Origin: Bradyrhizobium sp. AZCC 2176
GTDB taxonomy: Bacteria > Pseudomonadota > Alphaproteobacteria > Rhizobiales > Xanthobacteraceae
DNA length: 64,000 nt
NCBI RefSeq assembly: GCF_036924645.1
Contig: NZ_JAZHRX010000001.1
Location: 806,001 to 870,000 of the forward strand
Direction of reading: 5' to 3'
A program made the translations under genes and the position numbers. The notes under the pieces were generated by a model that made no database searches, had not been told where the DNA came from, and saw nothing but the letters and a program-made list of their open reading frames with translations. This document shows positions 16,589-23,898 of this stretch, piece after piece (position 1 is the stretch's first letter; the number at the start of each line of letters is the position of its first letter).

Positions 16589-17644
16589 ATGACCTACATT
16601 GCAAAGCCCAAGTTTCATCATCCCGGCCTGCCGAAGAACGAGCTCGGCTATACCCATCGCGACTACGAGGGGAAAATCTCGACGCTGTGCGCCGGCTGCG
16701 GCCACGACTCGATCACGGCCTCGATCATCGAGGCCTGTTACGAGTTGTCGATCGAGCCGCATCGCGTCGCAAAAATCTCCGGCATCGGCTGCTCGTCGAA
16801 GACGCCGGACTATTTCCTCGGCAATTCGCACGGCTTCAACTCCGTACACGGCCGCATGCCGTCGGTGCTGACCGGCGCCAACCTCGCCAACCGCGACCTG
16901 ATCTATCTCGGCGTCTCCGGCGACGGCGACAGTGCCTCGATCGGCTTCGGCCAGTTCGCGCACTCGATCCGGCGCGCCGTCAACATGACCTATATCGTCG
17001 AGAACAACGGCGTATACGGCCTGACCAAGGGCCAGTTCTCGGCCACCGCCGACCGCGGCTCGAAGTCCAAGAAGGGTGTGATGAATACCGATAACGCCAT
17101 CGACCTGGTGGCGATCGCGCTGCAGCTCGGCGCGAGCTTTGTGGCGCGCAGCTTCTCCGGCGACAAGACCCAGCTCGTGCCGCTGATCGCTGCCGCCATC
17201 CGGCACAAGGGCGCGGCCTTCATCGACGTCGTCAGCCCCTGCATCGCCTTCAACAACCACGCCGGCTCGACCAAGAGCTTTGACTATGTTCGTGAGCATA
17301 ATGACGCGGTGAACCGCCTCGACGTGCTCACCGGCCGCGACCCGATTACGGTCGATTATGCGCCCGGCACCGTGCAGGTGGTCGAGCAGCATGATGGCAC
17401 GAGGCTGGCGCTGCGCAAAATCGACGCCGACTATGACGCCAACGACCGGCTGGCGGCCATGACCTTCCTGCAGAAGCACGCGGCGAAGGGCCAGGTGGTT
17501 ACCGGGCTGCTCTACGTCGATCCGGACTCCGAGGACCTCCACACCCATCTCGACACCGTCGAGACGCCGCTCAACACGCTGGAAGCCAAGGATCTGTGCC
17601 CCGGCTCGGCGGCGCTGGAAAAGATCAACGCCAGTCTCCGGTAA
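16589..17644 (+). CDS. 2-oxoacid:acceptor oxidoreductase, beta subunit
   Basis: A 351-residue thiamine-diphosphate subunit. CAGCGH near residue 32, GIGCSS and SPCIAF supply cysteines for the 4Fe-4S cluster. The TPP site is GDGDSASIGF with the matching VENNGVYGLTKGQ. The start at 16589 (MTYIAKPKFHHPG) is taken because upstream codons fall in the repeat, and CAGG lies about seven bases before it. It pairs with the alpha subunit to form the catalytic core. The gene ends in a tandem duplication shared with the convergent spoVR gene. Confidence 0.9.
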   Translation: MTYIAKPKFHHPGLPKNELGYTHRDYEGKISTLCAGCGHDSITASIIEACYELSIEPHRVAKISGIGCSSKTPDYFLGNSHGFNSVHGRMPSVLTGANLANRDLIYLGVSGDGDSASIGFGQFAHSIRRAVNMTYIVENNGVYGLTKGQFSATADRGSKSKKGVMNTDNAIDLVAIALQLGASFVARSFSGDKTQLVPLIAAAIRHKGAAFIDVVSPCIAFNNHAGSTKSFDYVREHNDAVNRLDVLTGRDPITVDYAPGTVQVVEQHDGTRLALRKIDADYDANDRLAAMTFLQKHAAKGQVVTGLLYVDPDSEDLHTHLDTVETPLNTLEAKDLCPGSAALEKINASLR

Positions 17645-17675
17645 CTACGCTGCCGCGGGTAACTACGCTGCCACG
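17640..17675. repeat. 18-bp tandem duplication at convergent gene ends
   Basis: GGTAACTACGCTGCCGCG (17640-17657) is followed directly by GGTAACTACGCTGCCACG (17658-17675), with one mismatch. The first copy contains the TAA of the beta-subunit gene (17642-17644). The second contains, on the minus strand, the TAG of spoVR (17663-17665). The duplication therefore separates two genes that would otherwise overlap at their stops. Confidence 0.9.
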
Positions 17676-19207
17676 GAGATATTCCGCGGGTGTGCAACGT
17701 ACTCCTTCAACACCGTGCCGGCCGCGTCGGCCTCGACGAGCGAGACGTCGTAGCTCCAGAGATCGGCAAGGTGCTGCAGCACGCGCTTGGTGTCGGCTTC
17801 GTTGAGCTGGGCGCCCTTTACTACGGTATGGCGCAACATCAGCCGGCGATCGCCGGCGAGGTCGACGTCGACGACTTCGATGTTCGCGTCGATGAAACCG
17901 ACATCGTATTGCCGCGCCAGTTCGCGCCGCAGCCGGCGATAGCCGCGCTCGTCGTGGATCGCATCGACCCGGATGCCGGCCCGCTCCTCCGGATCGTCAT
18001 GCAGGTGGAACATGCGGAAATGCCGGATCAGCCGCGGGCTCATGAACTGGCTGATGAAGCTCTCATCGCGATAATTGGCCCAGATGTCGCGTAGCACACC
18101 CATCGTATCGCCGGAGCCGGCGATATCCGGGAACCACTCGCGATCCTCGGCCTCCGGATTGGTGACGATGCGCTCGATGTCCTGCATCATGGCAAATCCC
18201 AGCGCATACGGGTTGAAGCCGGAATAGCGCCGGTCGTCGAACTCGGGCTGGAACACGACGTTGGTGTGCGACTGCAGAAATTCCAGGAAATTGCCGTCCG
18301 TCAGCCGTCCCTGCTGGTGCAGCCGGTTGATGATGCGATAGTGAACGTAGGTCGCCGTTCCCTCGTTCATCACCTTGGTCTGGCTCTGCGGATAGAAATA
18401 CTGCGCGATGTGCCGCACGATCCGCAGCAATTCGCGTTGCCAGGGGCGCAGGCGCGGCGCCGTCTTCTCGAGAAAATACAGCAGGTTTTCCTGCGGCAGA
18501 CCGAGCATCTGGCGGCGCCGCTCGACGTCCAGTATTGCGCCGCTTTTCGCCGGGCCGGTCGGAACGGTGCGCCACAAATCGTTGAATGCGGCCTCCTCGT
18601 GGGCACGGCGCCTGCCCGCCCGCTTTTCCTCCGCGCGAAGATCGAGACTCTTCTTGCCGGGATAGCGATCGATGCCGTGCGACATCAGGGCGTGCGCGGC
18701 ATCGAGAGTGTGCTCGACCGCCAGCCGGCCGTGGCGTTCCTCGCAATGCGCCACATAGCGCTTGGCGAATTCGAGATAATCGAGAATGCCGTCGGCGTCG
18801 GTCCATTGCTTGAACAGATAGTTGTTCTTGAAGAAATGATTGTGGCCGAAGGCGGCATGCGCGATCACGAGCGTCTGCATCGTCGCGGTATTTTCTTCCA
18901 TCAGGTAGGAAATACACGGCGACGAGTTGATGACGATCTCATAGGCCAGTCCCATCAGCCCCTTGCGATAGGATGCCTCCTGAAAGGCAAAGTGTTTGCC
19001 GAACGACCAGTGCTTGTAGAACAGCGGCATGCCGACCGACGAATAGGCGTCCAGCATTTGCTCGGCGGTAATGACCTCGATCTGGTTGGGATAGACGTCG
19101 AGCTTCAACTCGTCCCGCGCAACCTGCTCGCAGGCGCCGCAGATCCGTTGCAGCGTCCGGAAGTCCCACTCGGCGCCCTCAAACAGCAGTTGGTCGGTCG
19201 CGGTCAC
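17663..19207 (-). CDS. spoVR: SpoVR family protein
   Basis: A 514-residue cytoplasmic protein of the SpoVR/YcgB family, whose biochemical role is unknown. Typical stretches are DWRTLQRI-like WDFRTLQRICGA, YPNQIEVI, GLAYEIVINSSPCISYLMEENT, GHNHFFKNNYLF and NEGTATYVHYRI. It is the last gene of prkA-yeaH-spoVR, a set conserved across proteobacteria and linked to stationary phase and stress in E. coli. The start overlaps the yeaH end by four bases. The C-terminal codons lie in the 18-bp duplication. Confidence 0.95.
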   Translation of the reverse strand: MTATDQLLFEGAEWDFRTLQRICGACEQVARDELKLDVYPNQIEVITAEQMLDAYSSVGMPLFYKHWSFGKHFAFQEASYRKGLMGLAYEIVINSSPCISYLMEENTATMQTLVIAHAAFGHNHFFKNNYLFKQWTDADGILDYLEFAKRYVAHCEERHGRLAVEHTLDAAHALMSHGIDRYPGKKSLDLRAEEKRAGRRRAHEEAAFNDLWRTVPTGPAKSGAILDVERRRQMLGLPQENLLYFLEKTAPRLRPWQRELLRIVRHIAQYFYPQSQTKVMNEGTATYVHYRIINRLHQQGRLTDGNFLEFLQSHTNVVFQPEFDDRRYSGFNPYALGFAMMQDIERIVTNPEAEDREWFPDIAGSGDTMGVLRDIWANYRDESFISQFMSPRLIRHFRMFHLHDDPEERAGIRVDAIHDERGYRRLRRELARQYDVGFIDANIEVVDVDLAGDRRLMLRHTVVKGAQLNEADTKRVLQHLADLWSYDVSLVEADAAGTVLKEYVAHPRNISVAA

Positions 19208-20484
19208 GACGCGCTCCTTTCCTGCTGGCTACGGCGCTGGAAGAGATCGTGAAACACCGGGAATATCTCGCTGCGCTCGTTGACCTTGCGCATCGATAGC
19301 GGCGCGCCGTTCGCGCGCAGGCCCTCGTAAAGGGTCCACAGCGACGAATTGGGCATTTCGTAGGACAGGCCGTTTTCCTGGCCGACCTCCAGATAGGCAA
19401 AGAACTGGCTGACCGGCAGGATATTGTTGGTCAGCAGCCGGCTGGTGACCTCGCCGTCCGCGTAGGAATTGTCGCCGTCTGAAGCCTGCGCGGCATAGAT
19501 GTTCCAGTCCGCCGGCCGGAATCGCGACCGCACGATGTCGTGCATCGCCTGCAACGCGCTCGACACCAGCGTGCCGCCGGAAGCCGGTCCGTAAAAGAAC
19601 GTCTGCTCGTCGACCTCCTCGGCCCGATCGGTATGCCGGATGAAAACGATCTCGACGTGGCGATAGCGCCGCTTCAGGAACACGTAGAGCAGCATATAGA
19701 ACCGCTTGGCGAGATCCTTCATATGCTCGGTCATCGAACCGGAGACGTCCATCAGGCAGAACATCACGGCCTGCGCCACCGGCTTCGGCACCGTCTCGAA
19801 ACGCCGGTAGCGGATGTCGATCGGATCGATGAACGGGATGCGGCGCATCTTGGTCTTCAGCGCCTCGATCTCGGCCATGAGTTCGGCGCGGCGCGCCTCG
19901 TCGCGGCAATCGGCAAGCTCGGCTTCGAGCGCCGCCAGCACCTCCGGCCTTGGCCGCCGCAGCGCGACGCGCCGCGCCAGGGCGCGACTTACCGTTCGGC
20001 TCACCGAAATATTGGCGGGCGAGCCAGAGGTTGTGTAGCCCGCCCGGCGAATGCCTTGGCTTTCGACCTCGGCCAGCTTTCGCTTGGCGAGGTCCGGCAA
20101 TTCCAGGTCGTCGAGGAACAGGTCGACAAACTCGTCGCGGCTGAGAACGAAGCGGAACGTATCTTCGCTGTCGCCCTCGCCCGCACCCCTCCCCTTGCCA
20201 CCGCTCGGGTTCGGCCGCGGGAGAATATCGCCCTCGATGAACTTCTTGTTTCCAGGCAGCACCATGTCGCGCGTGCCGCCCTCTCGGCGAAAGCGCGGCT
20301 CGTCCATGCCGTCGATCGGGACGCTGACCTCGCCGCCTTCCAGGACATCCTTGATGTCCCGGTCCTGCGACGATTTCTTCACGGCCCCCTGAACCAGCGC
20401 CTTGGCACGGCGCAGAAAGCGCTGGCGATTCTCGAGACTCTTGCTACCCGGATTCAGGCGCCGGTCGACAATATGAATGGCCAC
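19204..20484 (-). CDS. yeaH: YeaH/YhbH family protein (DUF444) with VWA domain
   Basis: A 426-residue protein. The N-half is basic and flexible, with a glycine-rich segment at about 92-107. The C-half is a von Willebrand A domain with the metal site DVSGSM at 246-251. It starts with GTG at 20484, 12 bases after prkA. The family is always found with PrkA and SpoVR and is thought to work with the kinase. The ribosome site is weak, so coupling to prkA translation is likely. Confidence 0.94.
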   Translation of the reverse strand: MAIHIVDRRLNPGSKSLENRQRFLRRAKALVQGAVKKSSQDRDIKDVLEGGEVSVPIDGMDEPRFRREGGTRDMVLPGNKKFIEGDILPRPNPSGGKGRGAGEGDSEDTFRFVLSRDEFVDLFLDDLELPDLAKRKLAEVESQGIRRAGYTTSGSPANISVSRTVSRALARRVALRRPRPEVLAALEAELADCRDEARRAELMAEIEALKTKMRRIPFIDPIDIRYRRFETVPKPVAQAVMFCLMDVSGSMTEHMKDLAKRFYMLLYVFLKRRYRHVEIVFIRHTDRAEEVDEQTFFYGPASGGTLVSSALQAMHDIVRSRFRPADWNIYAAQASDGDNSYADGEVTSRLLTNNILPVSQFFAYLEVGQENGLSYEMPNSSLWTLYEGLRANGAPLSMRKVNERSEIFPVFHDLFQRRSQQERSAS

Positions 20485-20496
20485 GTTTCATCCGCC

Positions 20497-22440
20497 TCAG
20501 CCAGCCTGTTTTACGCGCATGTACCACTCGACCAACCGGCGGACTTGCCGCTCGGTGTAGCCGCGCTCGACCATGCGCGCGACGAAGTCGTCATGCTTCT
20601 TCTCGGTCTCGCCGTCCTTCTTCGAGCCGAAGGAAATCACAGGCAGCAAATCCTCGACCTGGGAGAATATCCGCTTCTCGATTACTTCGCGAATCTTCTC
20701 GTAGCTGGTCCAGGACGGGTTCTTGCCACCGTTCTGGGCACGCGACCGCAGCGAGAACTTGACGACTTCATTGCGGAAGTCCTTGGGGTTGGCGATGCCG
20801 GCCGGCTTTTCGATCTTGGTCAGCTCCTGATTGAGCAGTTCGCGATCGAGCAGTTGTCCGGTGTCGGGATCCTTGAAATCCTGATCCTCGATCCAGGCAT
20901 CGGCATAGTCGACATAGCGGTCGAACAGGTTCTGGCCGTAGTCCGCATAGGACTCGAGATAGGCCTTCTGGATCTCATGCCCGATGAATTCGGCATAGCG
21001 CGGCGCCAGTTCGGCCTTGATGAACTCGATATAACGCTTCTCGACCTCGTCGGGAAGCTGCTCGCGCCGGATCGCCTGCTCCAGCGTGTACATCAGATGG
21101 ACCGCGTCGGCACCGACCTCATTGGTGTCGTGGTTGAAGGTCGCAGCGAGAACCTTGAAGGCGAAGCGGGTCGAAACGCCGTCCATGCCTTCATCGACGC
21201 CCGCGGCATCCCTGTATTCCTGAACGCTGCGCGCCTTCGGATCGGATTCCTTCAGGCTTTCACCGTCGTAGATCCGCATCTTGGCGAACACGGTCGAGTT
21301 CTCGTGCCTGTGCAACCGCGACATCACCGAGAAGCGCGCCAGCGTTTCCAGCGTGGCCGGCGCGCACGGCGCGGTGGCCAGCTCGGACCCCTGGATCAGC
21401 TTCTCATAGATCTTCTGCTCTTCGGTGACGCGCAGGCTGTACGGCACCTTGATGACGCAGATGCGGTCGATGAAGGCCTCGTTGTTCTTGTTGGCCTTGA
21501 AGCTTTGCCATTCCGACTCGTTGGAGTGGGCGAGAACGATACCGGTGAACGGGATCGCGCCGATGTTCTCGGTCCCGATATAGTTACTCTCCTGCGTTGC
21601 CGTGAGCAGCGGATGCAGCATCTTGATCGGCGCCTTGAACATCTCGACGAATTCGAGAATGCCCTGGTTGGCGCGATTGAGACCGCCCGAGTAGCTGTAA
21701 GCGTCGGGATCGTTCTGGGCGAAGGTCTCCAGCTTGCGGATGTCGACCTTGCCGACCAAGGACGAGATGTCCTGGTTGTTTTCGTCGCCGGGCTCGGTCT
21801 TGGCGATTGCGATCTGGCGCAGCCGCGACGGCTGGATCTTGGCGACGCGAAATTGCGAGATGTCGCCACCGAAGGATTCGAGACGCTTGTAGCACCATGG
21901 GCTCATCAGCCCGCTGAGGCGTCGGCGCGGAATGCCGTACTTTTCCTCGAGCATCGGCCCGAGCGATTCCGGATCGAACAGGCTGAGCGGGCTTTCGAAC
22001 ACCGGACTGAGTTCGTCACCGGCCTTCAACACGTAAATGGGGTGGACTTCCATCAACGACTTGAGGCGTTCGGCGAGCGAGGATTTTCCGCCACCAACAG
22101 GCCCGAGCAGATAGAGTATCTGCTTGCGTTCTTCGAGGCCTTGAGCGGCGTGGCGGAAGAACCCGACGATGCGCTCGATCGTGTCCTCCATGCCGTAGAA
22201 GCCGGCGAAGGCCGGATAAAGCCGCATCGTGCGGTTCAAGAAGATACGGCCAAGGCGAGGGTCCTTGGCCGTGTCAATCATCTGAGGCTCACCGATCGCA
22301 GCTAGCAATCGCTCGGTTGCATTGGCATATCGCATCGGATCGCTTCGACACGACTCCAGATATTCCGCCATCGACATATCGGTCTGGCTTCTGGCTTCGA
22401 AGGACCGGGCGAAAGCATTGAACAGAGAATCGTTGTACAT
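20497..22440 (-). CDS. prkA: PrkA family serine protein kinase (AAA+)
   Basis: A 647-residue protein with an N-terminal AAA+ ATPase module and a C-terminal kinase-like PrkA domain. Walker A is GPVGGGKSS at about 113-121. ILAHSNESEW, SRLHRHENS and DPDTGQLLDRELLN-type family blocks are visible. The start at 22440 (MYNDSLFNAF) is chosen because GGAGAG lies eight bases upstream; the longer frame includes that site. The E. coli homologue YeaG acts in stress and starvation adaptation. A possible EcfG promoter sits 27 bases upstream. Confidence 0.95.
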   Translation of the reverse strand: MYNDSLFNAFARSFEARSQTDMSMAEYLESCRSDPMRYANATERLLAAIGEPQMIDTAKDPRLGRIFLNRTMRLYPAFAGFYGMEDTIERIVGFFRHAAQGLEERKQILYLLGPVGGGKSSLAERLKSLMEVHPIYVLKAGDELSPVFESPLSLFDPESLGPMLEEKYGIPRRRLSGLMSPWCYKRLESFGGDISQFRVAKIQPSRLRQIAIAKTEPGDENNQDISSLVGKVDIRKLETFAQNDPDAYSYSGGLNRANQGILEFVEMFKAPIKMLHPLLTATQESNYIGTENIGAIPFTGIVLAHSNESEWQSFKANKNNEAFIDRICVIKVPYSLRVTEEQKIYEKLIQGSELATAPCAPATLETLARFSVMSRLHRHENSTVFAKMRIYDGESLKESDPKARSVQEYRDAAGVDEGMDGVSTRFAFKVLAATFNHDTNEVGADAVHLMYTLEQAIRREQLPDEVEKRYIEFIKAELAPRYAEFIGHEIQKAYLESYADYGQNLFDRYVDYADAWIEDQDFKDPDTGQLLDRELLNQELTKIEKPAGIANPKDFRNEVVKFSLRSRAQNGGKNPSWTSYEKIREVIEKRIFSQVEDLLPVISFGSKKDGETEKKHDDFVARMVERGYTERQVRRLVEWYMRVKQAG

Positions 22441-22466
22441 GATCCGTCTCTCCATGGTCACCTGTA

Positions 22467-22492
22467 AATGCCGGACGCACCACTCGGGTTCC
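22467..22492 (-). promoter_or_regulatory. EcfG-like promoter before prkA, one mismatch
   Basis: On the minus strand GGAAC (22488-22492) is followed after 17 bases by CATT (22467-22470), against a consensus of GGAAC-N16/17-CGTT. The distance to the prkA start leaves room for a short leader holding the ribosome site. The rest of the roughly 500-base spacer up to 22941 shows no gene. Confidence 0.35.
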
Positions 22493-22941
22493 AGTGTCGG
22501 AGCGTCACAGCTTCCGTTCGCGAATCACAATCAGCACATAGGTCGATTGGACACGCGAGCGACTTCACAATGCAATGCAATAGTCGTGCTAACGACCTCC
22601 ACCTCGTATTGATACGGTCCCATTTGGCTCGCGTTGTAGCCGTGCTGCAACATTTTTTACCGGTTTAGTACGGAGCACGCTGTAAGGGATTTTTTAAGGA
22701 ATCTGGGCGGTCGCGCGGCTCGAATCCGCATCCGCCTGGCAAACCCGAAACAGCCAAACGAAGCAATTCGGGCTTCTGAGCGGCCCGAAAGTGCGATAAC
22801 GGCGCCTTTTGTGACCTTCGGGCGGCCGGCCGGCGGCAAAAAACGCCATATGAACACGCGTTCATTTGGGGTCGGTGTTTGAGCGCACGCGGCGCCAACT
22901 GCAACTAAAGTAATATGCCGCGCGTTTAATCCGAGTCTGCC

Positions 22942-23561
22942 ATGAAATACGTCTGGATCGTCGCCGCATTTGCCTCCGTCCCCGGAGCCGATGCCTGTCA
23001 CGCCCAGGGGAGCGTCGACAAAGCCAAGGCCACCGCCTTCGACACCCAAATGCTCGGCGGCCCGCTCAGCCAGAAGACCTATGCCCGCTTCGTGCGTCGC
23101 TATGACGCCAATCATCTGGCGCAACATCCGAGCAGAAAGGCAGCGCGATGAGGCTATTGGTGACGGCCGAGGACGTACCGGAAGACAAGATCGTCAATTA
23201 CTCGTTCCGCCTAGGGCTTCAAATATCGCCACCGCGCCGGCAATTTCGATTCCAGCGGCTATTGCAATCACATCGTCTCCGAGAACACCGGCGGAGAAAT
23301 CCGGCTTGGCTGCGGCGTCGATTGCGAAGGCGGCGGCATTGAAGTGGCGATGAAAGACGATAAATCTGTGCTGGTCCGGCTGGAGCGGATCAGGATCTGG
23401 GAACGCAACAAGGCCAACGACGACGCCAGCAATGATCTGGTTGCCGGCGCCGACGACAAGATCTTTCGCGTCGATCGCGCGGACTTGCGCGAATGCGCCG
23501 AACTGGCGTGGTGCGCATCGCCGAGCTGCAATTGCAAGGCTATCTTTATCTGCGACCGTGA
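22942..23561 (+). pseudogene. secreted hypothetical protein gene with three frameshifts
   Basis: Reading through three shifts restores one continuous protein of about 205 residues. Frame one runs from the signal peptide (MKYVWIVAAFASVPG) to HLAQHP near 23126, where a base appears missing. The next frame gives SAMRLLVTAEDVPEDK to FRLG near 23216, where a base is extra. The third gives FKYRHRAGNF, then GYCNH, GCGVDCEGGG, LVRLERIRIW and LRECAEL. Near 23505 two extra bases (TG) separate it from the tail VRIAELQLQGYLYLRP and its stop at 23559-23561. The protein family is unrecognised. Confidence 0.75.
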
Positions 23562-23898
23562 GGTCTGAGGCCTTCATCTTGCCGATTGACGTGAATCTTT
23601 CGCATCGATCGCTTATTTGGGCGATTTGGTCGCCGTAGTTCAACTGCGCATGACGGCCTCCTTCACGACTTCGTGCTTGTGCCCGTTGGTGTCACAATTC
23701 GGGATGCCGGTTCGACCGATCCGCTGGGATCGAGGCCGGCAAGACCAGCCATTTTCGGGATCGAACCGGTGCCAATGGCGTTATCGTCCCGGACCGTCCC
23801 ATTCCACCCGGCTGCATGCCCAACCAAATGTTGACTTTCCGGCCCTGCCCCCGAAAGCTGCCGGAAACCCAAAAAACTGACCGAACAGAACAGGCACC
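23562..23898. other. intergenic space before the tal-pgi operon
   Basis: About 340 bases without a convincing gene. Frames on both strands give low-quality proteins. The promoter for the pentose phosphate operon should be here, but no EcfG motif or strong -35/-10 pair was found by eye. Confidence 0.5.

Noticed and set aside
19540..22305. A 921-codon open frame on the plus strand, antisense to yeaH and prkA
   Set aside because: It is a by-product of GC-rich codon use in the real minus-strand genes, which have clear families and motifs; its own translation shows no fold or family.
22657..23127. A 156-codon minus-strand frame over the spacer and the decayed gene
   Set aside because: It is antisense to the signal-peptide gene and lacks any recognisable motif or ribosome site.
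23663..23872. A 69-codon minus-strand frame before tal-pgi, considered as a transposase remnant
   Set aside because: A few residues recalled IS110-type ends, but there are no terminal repeats and the similarity does not hold along the frame.
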